Shown here: piece by piece, positions 54,815 through 64,000 of the stretch | Numbering within the stretch: position 1 is the first letter of the stretch | How the letters are laid out: each line of letters begins with the position of its first letter | Origin: Streptomyces venezuelae | GTDB taxonomy: Bacteria; Actinomycetota; Actinomycetes; Streptomycetales; Streptomycetaceae | Length of the DNA: 64,000 nucleotides | NCBI RefSeq assembly: GCF_008642295.1 | Contig: NZ_CP029190.1 | Span: forward strand, 5,067,501 to 5,131,500 | Direction: 5' to 3' | The notes under the pieces: generated by a model | Told to the model about the DNA's origin: nothing | The model's input: only the letters and a program-made list of their open reading frames with translations | The model's database searches: none | Made by a program: the position numbers and the translations under genes

Positions 54815-55348
54815 TCAGCTCCGCGTGCCGCTCGCCCGGCGACGCAGGAGCCAGGTACCGCCGACGGCGACCGCGGCCAGCACTGCCGCTCCCGCCGTGA
54901 CCTTGGCGGGGTCGACGGTGGTGGTCGTACCGCCGCCGACTCCGGTCCGGACGTGGCCTTGGGGGCCACGGCTCTCGGTGACGACCAGATCGCCGGTGGC
55001 GAACGTGCCGTTGGCGCAGGTCGCGCCGATCTCGTAGCTGCCGGGGCGGGCATCGTGGGCCACCTGGAACTGCCCCACCACCACGTTCTCGTGGGTGCCC
55101 GGCAGCAGCCGGAACCGGCCGCCGCCGACGGTGGTGCCATCGCCGTCGGCCTGCCCGTCCGGCCCGCAGGCGCTGGTGTTCACCGTGACGGTGGTGCCGG
55201 GGGCGGCGGACCTCGGCCAGACCTCCAGCGGAGCGAAGTCCCCCGGGGCGAGCGGACCGGACAGCGCGACCGCACCCGTGACCGGCCCGGTGATCGCGGT
55301 CGCGGTCAGCGTGGTGGCGGTCAGCAGATGGGCGGTGTGTCGGCGCAT
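54815..55348 (-). CDS. Secreted surface protein, likely sortase partner
   Basis: 177-aa exported protein. Signal peptide RRHTAHLLTATTLTATAITG ending near GAVA-LSG. A beta-type domain follows with two Cys (NTSACGPDG and GATCANGTF), which may form a disulfide. The C-terminal TAGAAVLAAVAVGGTWLLRRRA is hydrophobic plus basic, like a cell-wall sorting signal, but no LPxTG or LAxTG precedes it. It lies 124 bases upstream of the sortase gene on the same strand. GAGGAG precedes the ATG. Confidence 0.7.
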   Translation of the reverse strand: MRRHTAHLLTATTLTATAITGPVTGAVALSGPLAPGDFAPLEVWPRSAAPGTTVTVNTSACGPDGQADGDGTTVGGGRFRLLPGTHENVVVGQFQVAHDARPGSYEIGATCANGTFATGDLVVTESRGPQGHVRTGVGGGTTTTVDPAKVTAGAAVLAAVAVGGTWLLRRRASGTRS

Positions 55349-55615
55349 GGGGGCTCCTCGCTCCTCGCACCCCGCTCCTACAGGACGCGGACGCGGGGCC
55401 GTGCGTCGATCTCAACCCGGCACTCCCCGGCGCGCCTGCTGATGCACCGTCACATCCGGCCGGTCATCCGCCCCGCGCCGACGTCCGCCCAGGTCAGCCG
55501 CAGGTCCCGGCCATCCGCCCGGCACCCGCCGTCCGGGTGAGAGGGGGCCCCGGGACCGGTCGCGGCGTTCGGGAGCGAGAATCTCACTGACGTTCCCGTC
55601 CGAGGAGGGATTCCT

Positions 55616-55972
55616 GTGGCATCGGTCGACCGGCCCGTACCCGAACCGCCGGCGGTGGCGGTCGTCACCGTGGCCACCACCGTGGATTCGGCGGAGGCGG
55701 CCCACGCGCTGGCCCGGGACGCCGTGGAGTCGCGGACCGCCGCCTGCGCCCAGGTGCTGGGCCCGGTCACCTCCGTGTACCGGTGGAGGGGCGAGGTCGA
55801 GACCGCCCGGGAGTGGCAGGTCCTGTTCAAGACCACCGCCGCCGGCTACCCCGCCCTGGCGGCCCGGCTGGCCGCCGGCCACCCGTACGACACGCCGGAG
55901 ATCATCGCCACCCCCGTGGTGCACGGCAGCGCGGACTACCTCGCCTGGGTCGCGGCGGAGGTCGCACCGTGA
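55616..55972 (+). CDS. cutA: CutA1 family divalent-cation tolerance protein
   Basis: 118-aa trimeric CutA-type protein: VVTVATTVDSAEAAHALARDAVESRTAACAQV, VYRWRGEVETAREWQVLFKT, and HPYDTPEIIATPV. These blocks are diagnostic. The function is debated, with copper tolerance in E. coli. GAGGAGGG lies eight bases upstream of the GTG start. The stop overlaps the next GTG. Confidence 0.92.
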   Translation: MASVDRPVPEPPAVAVVTVATTVDSAEAAHALARDAVESRTAACAQVLGPVTSVYRWRGEVETAREWQVLFKTTAAGYPALAARLAAGHPYDTPEIIATPVVHGSADYLAWVAAEVAP

Positions 55973-56394
55973 CCGACCCCGCCGAGCTGCCCTTCTTCGT
56001 GTACGGCACCCTGCGCCCCGGCGAGTACAATCACGCCCTGTTCCTGCGGGGCCGCACGGCCGCCGAGGAGCCCGCCCGGCTCCCGGACGCCCTGCTCTAC
56101 CAGGGCCCCGGCTACCCGTACGCCGTGTACCACCCCGGCACCTCGGTCACCGGGGACCTGATCACCGCGGCCCCGGGGGTGTACCGGGAGCTGCTCGCCG
56201 ATCTGGACCGGCTGGAGGAGTACCACGGGCCCGGCCGGCCGCGGAACGTGTACGACCGGGTGGCCGCGGAGGCCCACCGCGCGGACGGCAGCACGGTCCG
56301 CGCATGGGTCTACCTGGCGGCCCCGCCGGTGGCCCGCCGCCTGGCCGAGACCGGCCTGGCGATCCCCGGCGGCGACTGGCGGCACCGCAGCTGA
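55969..56394 (+). CDS. Gamma-glutamylcyclotransferase family protein
   Basis: 141-aa protein of the GGCT fold. FFVYGTLRPGEYNHALF is the substrate-binding VYGTLxxG motif, and VTGDLITAAPGVYRELLADLDRLEEYHG supplies the conserved acidic residues (LDxLEgY). The start GTG overlaps the cutA stop (GTGA). It may act on gamma-glutamyl amines or peptides; the exact substrate is unknown. Confidence 0.9.
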   Translation: MTDPAELPFFVYGTLRPGEYNHALFLRGRTAAEEPARLPDALLYQGPGYPYAVYHPGTSVTGDLITAAPGVYRELLADLDRLEEYHGPGRPRNVYDRVAAEAHRADGSTVRAWVYLAAPPVARRLAETGLAIPGGDWRHRS

Positions 56395-56443
56395 ACCGCG
56401 GGGACGGCGCCTGCCGCGGCCCCGACCGCTACAGCCCCGGCCG

Positions 56444-58360
56444 CTACAGCCCCGCCGCGCCCTGGGCGCGCAGCCGCAGCGCGTACTGTTGGAGCACCCA
56501 CAGCTCCTGATTGACCGCCTGGTGCTGCTCCGCCTGGGTCAGCGGATTCAGCCGCGCGATGGAGCTGTTGAGCTCGTTGACCCGCCGTTCGACGGCCCGC
56601 AGCCGGACCGCCACCAGCTGTTGGCCGGCGTACAGCTCGTCCACCGACTTCGTGTGGACCGCCTCCACCGCCAGCTCGGTGATCATCGCGCGGACGGTGT
56701 CGTTCGGCGCCGCCTCGCGGACCCGCGCCAGGTAGCCCTCGCCGCCCTGCGCCGCCCCGCCAGCGTCCTGGACGGCCTGGCGGACCGCCGCGTACGGCGG
56801 GGCGGTGAACTCGTCCACCCCGTACGCATCGAAAGCCGGGGAGACCAGCTCGGGCCGCTGCAACGCCAGCTTCAGCAGCTCCCGCTCGGTCCGGTGGGCC
56901 GGGCTGCGCAGGTTCAGGGCCGGGCCCGGGGCCGCCGCGGCAGCCGGCGCGGCCGGCTCGTACGCCCGGCCGCGCTGCGACGGGCGCGCCGGGGCTCCGC
57001 CGGACCCGCCGGCCCCGCCCCGCTCCCGCGCCCAACGGGCCAGCTGCGCCACCCGCTTGACCACGAACTGCTCGTCCCGCACACCCAGCATCCCCGCCAG
57101 CTGAACCGCCGACTCGTGCTGGATCGCGATGTTCTTGATGTTGGCCACGACCGGCGCGGCCTCGTCCAGCGCCGCCGCCCGGCCCGCCGGGTTCTCCAGG
57201 TTGTGCCGGGCCACGATGTGCCGCAGCGCGAACTCGAACAGCGGAGTGCGCGAGTCCACCAGGCCGGCCACCGCCGCATCCCCCTCCGCGAGCCGCAGCT
57301 CGCAGGGGTCCATGCCACCCGGGGTGATCGCGATGGAGGTCTCCGCCGCGAACTTCTGGTCGTCCTCGAAGGCCCGCAGCGCCGCCTTCTGGCCCGCCGC
57401 GTCACCGTCGAAGGTGAAGATCACCTCGGCGGTGGCATTGTCCATCAGCAGCCGCCGGAGGATCTTGATGTGGTCGCCGCCGAAGGCCGTGCCACAGGTC
57501 GCGATCGCCGTGGTCACCCCGGCCAGATGGCAGGCCATCACATCGGTGTAGCCCTCGACCACCACCGCCCGCGAGGTCTTCGCGATCTCCTTCTTCGCCA
57601 GGTCGATGCCGTACAGCACCTGGGACTTCTTGTAGATCGCCGTCTCGGGGGTGTTCAGGTACTTGGGCCCGTTGTCGTCCTCGCGCAGCTTCCGCGCACC
57701 AAAGCCCACCACCTCGCCGGTGATGTCCCTGATCGGCCACATCAGCCGGCCGCGGAACCGGTCGATCGGCTTCCCGCTGCGGCTGTCCTGGGCCAGCCCG
57801 GACAGGATCAGCTCCTTGTCGCTGAAGCCCCGCCCGCGCAGGAACCGGGTCAGGTGGTCCCAGCCCGCCGGGCTGTACCCCACCCCGAAATGCGCGGCTG
57901 CCGCCTGGTCGAAGCCGCGCTCGGCCAGGAACTTCCGGCCGATCTCCGCCTCGGGGGACTCCAGCTGCTCCCCATAGAACTGCGCCGCCGCCTTGTGCGC
58001 CTCGACCAGCCGGATCCGCTCGCCGCGCCCGCTGGTCCCGGCGGTGTACCCGCCCTCCTCGTACCGGAGGGTGATGCCGGCCTGCCCGGCCAGCCGCTCC
58101 ACCGCCTCCGAGAAGGAGAGGTGGTCGATCTTCATGATGAAGTCGAGGGTGTCCCCGCCCGCCTGGCAGCCGAAGCAGTGGTACAGCCCCTTGCTGGGGC
58201 TGACCTGGAAGGACGGGGACTTCTCGTCATGGAACGGGCAGAGACCCTTGAGGTTGCCGCCGCCCGCGTTGCGCAGCTGGAGGTATTCGGACACGACGGC
58301 GTCGATCGGGACCGCGTCCCGTACCGCCTTCACATCGTCGTCATTGATCCTGCCTGCCAC
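56444..58360 (-). CDS. dnaG: DNA primase
   Basis: Makes RNA primers at the replication fork. 638 aa. The CHC2 zinc finger is LCPFHDEKSPSFQV and YHCFGCQAGGD. The toprim core has VVVEGYTDVMACHLAG and VIFTFDGDAAGQKAALRAF. The C-terminal helicase-binding domain is helical and followed by a linker (GGAGGSGGAPARPSQRG). GTG start with no clear ribosome site. Downstream is an 18-bp direct repeat GCTACAGCCCCG. Confidence 0.96.
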   Translation of the reverse strand: MAGRINDDDVKAVRDAVPIDAVVSEYLQLRNAGGGNLKGLCPFHDEKSPSFQVSPSKGLYHCFGCQAGGDTLDFIMKIDHLSFSEAVERLAGQAGITLRYEEGGYTAGTSGRGERIRLVEAHKAAAQFYGEQLESPEAEIGRKFLAERGFDQAAAAHFGVGYSPAGWDHLTRFLRGRGFSDKELILSGLAQDSRSGKPIDRFRGRLMWPIRDITGEVVGFGARKLREDDNGPKYLNTPETAIYKKSQVLYGIDLAKKEIAKTSRAVVVEGYTDVMACHLAGVTTAIATCGTAFGGDHIKILRRLLMDNATAEVIFTFDGDAAGQKAALRAFEDDQKFAAETSIAITPGGMDPCELRLAEGDAAVAGLVDSRTPLFEFALRHIVARHNLENPAGRAAALDEAAPVVANIKNIAIQHESAVQLAGMLGVRDEQFVVKRVAQLARWARERGGAGGSGGAPARPSQRGRAYEPAAPAAAAAPGPALNLRSPAHRTERELLKLALQRPELVSPAFDAYGVDEFTAPPYAAVRQAVQDAGGAAQGGEGYLARVREAAPNDTVRAMITELAVEAVHTKSVDELYAGQQLVAVRLRAVERRVNELNSSIARLNPLTQAEQHQAVNQELWVLQQYALRLRAQGAAGL

Positions 58361-58394
58361 GGGTGAATTCTACGGCCGGGGTGCGACAGACCCG

Positions 58395-59678
58395 TCAGGC
58401 GCCCTCACGCCCCGCGGCGGGTACCAGGGAGGCCAGCGGGACGGAGGGATCGGCCAGTGCCTCCCGGTCCACCGCCGCCGCCGACCGGATCAGCGCCTGG
58501 ACGGTCTCCGTGACGTCCCACACGTTCATGTTCAGGCCCGCCAGCACCCGGCCCTGCGACAGCCAGAAGGCGATGAACTCCCGCTTGGCCGCGTCACCGC
58601 GGATCACCACCTGGTCGTAGGAGCCGGGCGGGGCGTACCCCGAGTACTCCAGGCCCACGTCGTACTGGTCGGAGAAGAAGTACGGCACCCGGTCGTAGCT
58701 GACCTCCTGGCCCAGCATTGCGCGGGCCGCGGCCGGGCCGCCGTTGAGCGCGTTCGCCCAGTGCTCGACCCGCAGCCGGGTGCCGAGCAGCGGGTGGTGG
58801 GCCGCCGCCACGTCGCCCACCGCGTAGACATCCGGGTCGGAGGTGCGCAGCGAGGCGTCCACCGCGATGCCGCCGCCGTGCGACCGGTCCACCAGGGCGA
58901 GCCCGGAGGTCTCGGCCAGCGCGGTGCGCGGGGCCGCGCCGATCGCGGCGAGCACCGCGTGCGCCGGGTGCTCCTCGCCGTCGTCGGTACGGGCGGCCAG
59001 CACCATGCCGTCCTGGCCGGTGATCTCCGTCAGCCGGGCGCCGAAATGGAAGCGGACCCCGTGCTCGGTGTGCAGATCGGCGAAGAGCCGGCCGAGCTCC
59101 GGGCCGAGCACCGCGTGCAGCGGTGTGGGCTCCGGTTCGACCACGGTCACCTCGGCGCCGTAGCCGCGGGCCGCGGCGGCCACCTCCAGGCCGATCCAGC
59201 CGGCGCCCGCGATCAGCAGGTGGCCGTTGTCCCGGCCGAGGGTGGCCAGCACCCCGCGCAGCCGCTCCGCGTGCGCGAGCCGGCGCAGGTGGTGCACCCC
59301 GGCCAGCCCGGTGCCGGGGATGTCCAGCCGGCGCGGTTCGGCGCCGGTGGCCAGCAGCAGCTTGTCGTAGTGGATCGCGGTGCCGTCGCCCAGCACCACC
59401 TTCTTGGCCTCGCGGTCCAGTTGTACGGCGGGCTGGCCCAGGTGCAGCTCGATGTCGGCGCGCGCGTACCAGCCGGGTTCGTGGACGAAGACGCTCTCGC
59501 GCTCCTCCTTGCCCTGGAGGTACCCCTTCGACAGCGGCGGCCTCTCATACGGGTGGTCGCGCTCGTCGCCGATCAGGATCACCCGGCCGGTGAAACCCTC
59601 CGACCTCAGTGTTTCCGCCGCCTTTGCCCCGGCCAGACCCCCGCCGACGATGACGAATGTCCGGTGTGCGTCGACCAC
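58395..59678 (-). CDS. NAD(P)/FAD-dependent ferredoxin reductase-like protein
   Basis: 427-aa protein of the putidaredoxin/ferredoxin-reductase (BphA4/ThcD) group. FAD motif FVIVGGGLAGAKAAETLRSEG, NAD motif LLIAGAGWIGLEVAAAARGYG, GDVAAAHHPLLG near FAD, and the C-terminal reductase domain with PYFFSDQYDVGLEY. The GTG start has AGGAGG six bases upstream; an open ATG extension ends in that site. Its redox partner is not encoded here. Confidence 0.9.
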   Translation of the reverse strand: MVDAHRTFVIVGGGLAGAKAAETLRSEGFTGRVILIGDERDHPYERPPLSKGYLQGKEERESVFVHEPGWYARADIELHLGQPAVQLDREAKKVVLGDGTAIHYDKLLLATGAEPRRLDIPGTGLAGVHHLRRLAHAERLRGVLATLGRDNGHLLIAGAGWIGLEVAAAARGYGAEVTVVEPEPTPLHAVLGPELGRLFADLHTEHGVRFHFGARLTEITGQDGMVLAARTDDGEEHPAHAVLAAIGAAPRTALAETSGLALVDRSHGGGIAVDASLRTSDPDVYAVGDVAAAHHPLLGTRLRVEHWANALNGGPAAARAMLGQEVSYDRVPYFFSDQYDVGLEYSGYAPPGSYDQVVIRGDAAKREFIAFWLSQGRVLAGLNMNVWDVTETVQALIRSAAAVDREALADPSVPLASLVPAAGREGA

Positions 59679-59771
59679 CTGATGCCTCCTCATAACCTGT
59701 GCGTCACATGCGACCACATGCGAGCGTCCCGCACCGAGCCTGCCGCGTGAAGAGGACGTGGCCCGATCGGC

Positions 59772-61076
59772 TCACCGGGCGGCGCCGCGCGACCGGGCCG
59801 TCAGCCGGGTGTGCAGCGAGCGGGCGGCGGCGTCGGTGAGCGAGGCGATCTGGTCGATGACCGTGCGTTTCCTCGCCCGGTCGTCCGCCGCCGCGTCGAA
59901 CAGGGCCCGGAACTGCGGGTCGAGTCCCTCGGGGGCGCGGGCCAGCAGCGCCTCGGCGAGTTCGGCCAGGACGATGCGCTGCTCGGCCCGGACCCGCTCC
60001 TGCTCCTCGCGCTGCATCACGTACAGGTCGGCGACCGCCTTCAGGACGGCGCACTCGTTGCGGATCTCCCGCGGAACCACCAGCTCGGCGGCGTACCGGG
60101 TCAGCCGGCCGCTGCCGTACGCCTCCCGGGTTGCGCCCTCGGCGCCCAGGCAGAACCGGCCGATCAGCTGGCTGGTGGCGTCCTTCAGCCGGGCCTGGGC
60201 GACGGCCGAGCCGTCGTACCCGTGCGGCCACCAGTCCTCCTCCATCAGCCGGTCGAGGGCCTCGCGCAGCTCCTCCGGGTCGGTGCCGGCCGGGACGTAC
60301 CGGCCGATCGCCACCTGCCAGATGGCGCGCCGCTCCGGCTCGGCGAACAGCAGATTGGGGTCGAGGTGCCCGGCGTGCAGCCCGTCCTCGAAGTCGTGGA
60401 CGGAGTACGCCACATCGTCGGCCCAGTCCATCACCTGGGCCTCGAAGCACTTGCGGTCCGCGGGCGCGCCCTGCCGCAGCCACTCGAAGACCGGCAGGTC
60501 GTCGTCGTACGCACCGAACTTGACCGAACCGGGGTCGGTGGGGTGGCCGCCGCGCGGCCACGGGTACTTGGTGGCGGCATCGAGGCTGGCGCGGGTGAGG
60601 TTGAGCCCGACACTCGCCGGCTCGCCGGTCCGGGGGTCGGGCACGAACCGCTTGGGTTCGAGGCGGGTGAGCAGCCGCAGGGACTGGGCGTTGCCCTCGA
60701 AGCCGCCGCAGTCCTTGGCGAAGTCGTTGAGCACCTCCTCGCCGTTGTGGCCGAACGGCGGGTGGCCCATGTCATGGGAGAGGCAGGCGGCCTCGACGAG
60801 GTCGGGGTCGCAGCCGAGGGCGGCGCCGAGCTCCCGGCCGACCTGGGCGCATTCCAGGGAGTGGGTCAGCCGGGTGCGGGGGCTGGCGTCCCAGTCGGGG
60901 GAGTACGTGCCCGGGGTGACGACCTGGGTCTTCCCGGCGAGCCGGCGCAGGGCGGCGGAGTGCAGCACTCGCGCCCGGTCGCGCTGGAAGGCGGTCCGGC
61001 CCGGGCGTTTGTCGGGCTCTGCGGCCCAGCGTTCGGTGGCGGACGGATCGTACGGGTCGTGCAGGGTGCCTTCCAT
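59772..61076 (-). CDS. dgt: Deoxyguanosinetriphosphate triphosphohydrolase-like protein
   Basis: 434-aa HD-domain dNTPase that releases triphosphate from dNTPs. [17 protein letters not shown] opens the HD core, then [17 protein letters not shown] supplies the metal-binding HD and catalytic His residues, and [19 protein letters not shown] the later Asp. Actinobacterial Dgt is often next to dnaG, as here. Substrate preference is not certain. Confidence 0.93.
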   Translation of the reverse strand: MEGTLHDPYDPSATERWAAEPDKRPGRTAFQRDRARVLHSAALRRLAGKTQVVTPGTYSPDWDASPRTRLTHSLECAQVGRELGAALGCDPDLVEAACLSHDMGHPPFGHNGEEVLNDFAKDCGGFEGNAQSLRLLTRLEPKRFVPDPRTGEPASVGLNLTRASLDAATKYPWPRGGHPTDPGSVKFGAYDDDLPVFEWLRQGAPADRKCFEAQVMDWADDVAYSVHDFEDGLHAGHLDPNLLFAEPERRAIWQVAIGRYVPAGTDPEELREALDRLMEEDWWPHGYDGSAVAQARLKDATSQLIGRFCLGAEGATREAYGSGRLTRYAAELVVPREIRNECAVLKAVADLYVMQREEQERVRAEQRIVLAELAEALLARAPEGLDPQFRALFDAAADDRARKRTVIDQIASLTDAAARSLHTRLTARSRGAAR

Positions 61077-61112
61077 GCATTGACGTTAACCGGAACGACC
61101 GACAAACCGGGA

Positions 61113-61850
61113 TCAGGCCGTGACGAGTTCCAGGCCGGCGGGGGCGGTGGGGGTGGTGGGGGCGGCGGCCGGGGCGGCCAGGGCCCGGTCGTAGCGGTGC
61201 AGCAGCAGCCGGGCGAGCGCGGGGTGGTCGCCGAGCGGTCCGGCGGCCGGGCCGCCGCCGGCCGCGGCGGCGCTCTGGGTGGCGAACCGTCCGGGGGCGG
61301 CGAAGTAGGAGGCGACGGCCACCCGGTGGCCACGGGCGGTCAGGGCCCGGACGGCGTCGGGGACGGCCGGTGCGGCGGCGGAGGCGTAGCCGGGGACGAC
61401 CGGGACCCCGCCGAGACGTTCGGAGAGCTGGGCGGCGGTGTGCCGGGCGTCGGTGGCGGCCTCGGGGTCGCGGGAGCCGGCGGCGGCCAGGACGACGGCG
61501 GTGCCGGGGGTCCAGCCGGCCTCCAGCAGCCGGTCGTGGAGGGCCTCGACGAGCAGCGGGTGCGGGCCGAGCGGTGCGGCGGTCCGGACCCGCAGGTGCG
61601 GGGCGCGGCGGGCGGCCTCGGGGAGGTCGCGCTTGGTGTGGTGGCCGCGGCTCAGCAGCAGCGGTACGAGCACGGCCGTGCCGCGCAGCTCGCGCAGGGT
61701 GTCGTCGAGCAGCGGGGCGTTCAGCTCGATGTGGCCGAGGCGGATGTCGAGGCGGGGGCGGAGCTCGCGGGTGCGTTCGAGGAGGGCGGTGACGGTGTCG
61801 AGGGCGCGCGGATCACGGCTGCCGTGGGCGACGGCGACGAGGGTGGGCAT
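61113..61850 (-). CDS. Sirohydrochlorin chelatase (CbiX/SirB type)
   Basis: 245-aa chelatase with a tandem CbiX fold. LVAVAHGSRDPRALDTV is the first active-site segment with the catalytic His. LVPLLLSRGHHTKRDLP holds the second. VVLAAAGSRDPEA is the repeat. The C-terminal HRYDRALAAP differs from CbiK and CbiX tails. It supplies the last step to siroheme or cobalamin; here it fits NirB, which needs siroheme. Confidence 0.9.
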   Translation of the reverse strand: MPTLVAVAHGSRDPRALDTVTALLERTRELRPRLDIRLGHIELNAPLLDDTLRELRGTAVLVPLLLSRGHHTKRDLPEAARRAPHLRVRTAAPLGPHPLLVEALHDRLLEAGWTPGTAVVLAAAGSRDPEAATDARHTAAQLSERLGGVPVVPGYASAAAPAVPDAVRALTARGHRVAVASYFAAPGRFATQSAAAAGGGPAAGPLGDHPALARLLLHRYDRALAAPAAAPTTPTAPAGLELVTA

Positions 61851-62193
61851 GCGGGGGCTCCGTTACGCCGGGCTCCGGGCGGGCGCAGACCGCTGAGCTG
61901 GGTGCCGAGTTGGGCGGTGATCCGGCTCAGCAGCTCGGCCGCACTGCCGAAGGGGAGGGGCTGGGGACACGGGAGGGCGGGTGGGGCGGGGGACTCGGGA
62001 GGGTGCACCGGCTCCGTCATGAACCGATCCTGACGGGCGCAGGTTGCCGGGCCGTTGCACGGGGGTGACGGGTGTTTTCCGGACGCTCACTCGGTCATTC
62101 GTACGAGTGAAAGGGGGCGGGGGCGGAACTGGGGGCCGGGCCCGCTCGTCCGATCTTGTGCAAGGGCAGGGGACTGACAGGTGGGGGCGGGCT
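61851..62193. other. Intergenic region between chelatase and SanA-like gene
   Basis: 343 bases between divergent genes. It should hold both promoters. One leftward open frame (62020 to 61721) starts with a plausible ATG (MTEPVHPPESPAPP) but overlaps the chelatase by 130 bases and has low-complexity content. I do not support it as a gene. Confidence 0.5.
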
Positions 62194-62931
62194 ATGGGCT
62201 GGGGCTGGCGTTGGGGCAGCGGCAAGGGCAGGGCCGGGGGCGAGGCCAAGGTCAGGGACAAGGCCGAGGTCAAGAGCAAGGGCAGGGCCGGGCGGCGGTG
62301 GGCCGTGCAGGCGGTGATGCTGGGCTGCGTGCTGGCGCTGCTGCCCTCGGCCTGGACCCACGCGGTGGCCGAGGACCGGCTGCACACCACGGCGGACGTG
62401 CCCGCCACCGAGGTCGCGATGGTGTTCGGGGCGGGGCTGCTGGGCGAGCGCCCCACCCCGTATCTGGCCCGCCGGCTGGACGCGGCGGCCGAGCTCTACC
62501 GGACCGGCCGGGTCAAGGTGGTCCTGGTCTCCGGGGACAACAGCCGCGAGGAGTATGACGAGCCGGACGCGATGCGGGCCTACCTGGTCTCCCGCGGGGT
62601 GCCGGACGCGCGGATCGTCAGCGATTTCGCGGGCTTCGACACCTGGGACTCGTGCGTGCGCGCCAAGAAGATATTCGGCGTCGACCGGGCGGTGCTGATC
62701 AGCCAGGGCTTCCACATACGCCGGGCGGTTGCGCTGTGCCGGGCAGCGGGCGTCGAGCCGTACGGGGTCGGCGTCTCCGACGTGCACGACGCGACCTGGT
62801 ACTACGGCGGCGCCCGGGAGGTCCTGGCGGCGGGCAAGGCCGCGCTGGACGCCGTGTTCACCCCGGAGCCGACCTTCCTGGGGCCCAAGGAGCAGGGGGT
62901 GTCGCAGGCCCTGGGCGCTCTGGCAGACTGA
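62194..62931 (+). CDS. SanA/YdcF (DUF218) family protein
   Basis: 245-aa membrane-anchored protein. The basic N-terminus (RWGSGKGRAGGEAKVRDKAE) precedes one helix (AVQAVMLGCVLALLPSAW). The DUF218 domain follows: VAMVFGAGLLGERPTPYLARRL, VLVSGDNSREEYDEPDAMR and AVLISQGFHIRRAVALCRA. The family is linked to vancomycin sensitivity at high temperature (SanA) and wall precursor handling. ATG with GGGGGCGGG upstream. Confidence 0.9.
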   Translation: MGWGWRWGSGKGRAGGEAKVRDKAEVKSKGRAGRRWAVQAVMLGCVLALLPSAWTHAVAEDRLHTTADVPATEVAMVFGAGLLGERPTPYLARRLDAAAELYRTGRVKVVLVSGDNSREEYDEPDAMRAYLVSRGVPDARIVSDFAGFDTWDSCVRAKKIFGVDRAVLISQGFHIRRAVALCRAAGVEPYGVGVSDVHDATWYYGGAREVLAAGKAALDAVFTPEPTFLGPKEQGVSQALGALAD

Positions 62932-62947
62932 CCGCGCTATTCCGAAT

Positions 62948-63777
<830 letters not shown>

Positions 63778-63795
63778 GGCGGAACACCCCCGCTC

Positions 63796-63833
63796 TTAAC
63801 GCAAGCCGAGGGCGGGCGTAACACCCGCGCCAC
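63796..63833 (+). promoter_or_regulatory. Candidate GlnR-type elements upstream of nitrate reductase
   Basis: TTAAC at 63796 and GTAAC at 63818 are 22 bases apart, and GCCAC follows at 63829, 11 later. The spacing fits GlnR a/b half-site spacing, but the second half-site is poor. Suggestive only. Confidence 0.25.
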
Positions 63834-63844
63834 ACGCTGGGCCC

Positions 63845-64000
63845 ATGCACACCACCGCGACCCACTGCCCGTACTGCGCACTCCAGTGCGGCATGAACCT
63901 GCGACCCGCCGCCGGGGAAGCCGGGGAATCGGCGGTCGAAGTGGTGGAGCGCGAGGACTTCCCCGTCAACCGGGGAGCGCTCTGCGGCAAGGGCCGCACC
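63845..64000 (+). CDS. Molybdopterin oxidoreductase (probable assimilatory nitrate reductase), 3' cut
   Basis: Only the first 52 codons are in the window. THCPYCALQCGMNLR followed by GALCGKG is the N-terminal [4Fe-4S] motif C-x2-C-x3-C-xn-C of bis-MGD oxidoreductases. In streptomycetes the nitrate reductase NasC/NasA begins this way, and the nirBD operon and siroheme gene nearby fit nitrate assimilation. Formate dehydrogenase-type enzymes share the motif, so the name is provisional. Confidence 0.8.
   Translation, partial: MHTTATHCPYCALQCGMNLRPAAGEAGESAVEVVEREDFPVNRGALCGKGRT

Noticed and set aside
61721..62020. 99-aa leftward frame MTEPVHPPESPAPP overlapping the chelatase start
   Set aside because: Overlaps a clear gene by 130 bases, ends in Ser/Ala/Thr-rich shadow sequence and has a weak ribosome site.

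Overview
The window is high-GC DNA with long coding runs, frequent GTG starts, tight GTGA/ATGA gene overlaps and actinobacterial gene content: dnaJ2-rsmE-HIT, phoH-ybeY-era, leuA with a leucine leader peptide, recO-uppS, znuACB-zur, glyS and ppdK. A Streptomyces chromosome, in its conserved core rather than a mobile region, is the best reading. No rRNA, tRNA, insertion sequence, prophage or CRISPR array is visible.

Layout. 1-10.6 kb is a rightward core block: dnaJ (cut at the window edge), nitronate monooxygenase-like, rsmE, a HIT protein, RNase Z, a PfkB kinase, phoH interrupted in frame by a 357-residue intein, ybeY, a CBS-domain membrane protein, a YjbR protein and a cytidine-deaminase fold lacking its zinc ligands. 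10.6-14.4 kb is accessory: two tandem mini CorA-like membrane proteins, an MFS exporter and a DJ-1/AraC regulator with a repeat-built N-terminus. 14.4-17.7 kb holds a secreted WxL-type protein, its DUF916/WxIP-type partner and era. The DUF916 frame has no stop codon and runs straight into Era. 18-24.4 kb has a methyltransferase, a GNAT protein, an M4 protease with its emfourin-type inhibitor, leuA behind an attenuator-like leader, an SDR relic and a TerB-like protein. 24.4-30.2 kb has a hydrolase/TetR pair around a perfect operator, an NCS2 permease, recO, uppS and a YcxB protein. 30.2-34.9 kb is the zinc uptake operon znuACB-zur with a Zur box, divergent from glyS. 34.9-43.3 kb has an aldo/keto reductase-TetR operon with a 13-bp-arm operator, DoxX/MarR, a DHA2 exporter, dusB and ppdK.

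43.6-56.4 kb is mixed: a winged-helix regulator, Tat-exported PhoX-type phosphatase, group III truncated haemoglobin, VOC protein, the nitrite reductase operon (FAD reductase-nirB-nirD), a ferric-reductase-like flavoprotein, a TSUP permease, a class F-like sortase with a likely partner surface protein, cutA and a GGCT protein. 56.4-64 kb has dnaG, a ferredoxin-reductase-like protein, dgt, sirohydrochlorin chelatase, a SanA-like protein, an SDR and the first 52 codons of a molybdopterin (probably nitrate) reductase.

Genes that work together: nitrate reductase, NirBD and the sirohydrochlorin chelatase (siroheme for NirB) form an assimilatory nitrate/nitrite set. Zur and ZnuACB form a zinc-repressed uptake circuit. 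The M4 protease and emfourin form an enzyme/inhibitor pair. The WxL and DUF916 proteins form a surface pair. The most unusual structures are the stop-less DUF916-Era frame, the PhoH intein, the sortase frame without a stop at its domain end, the mini-CorA tandem and the zinc-less deaminase.
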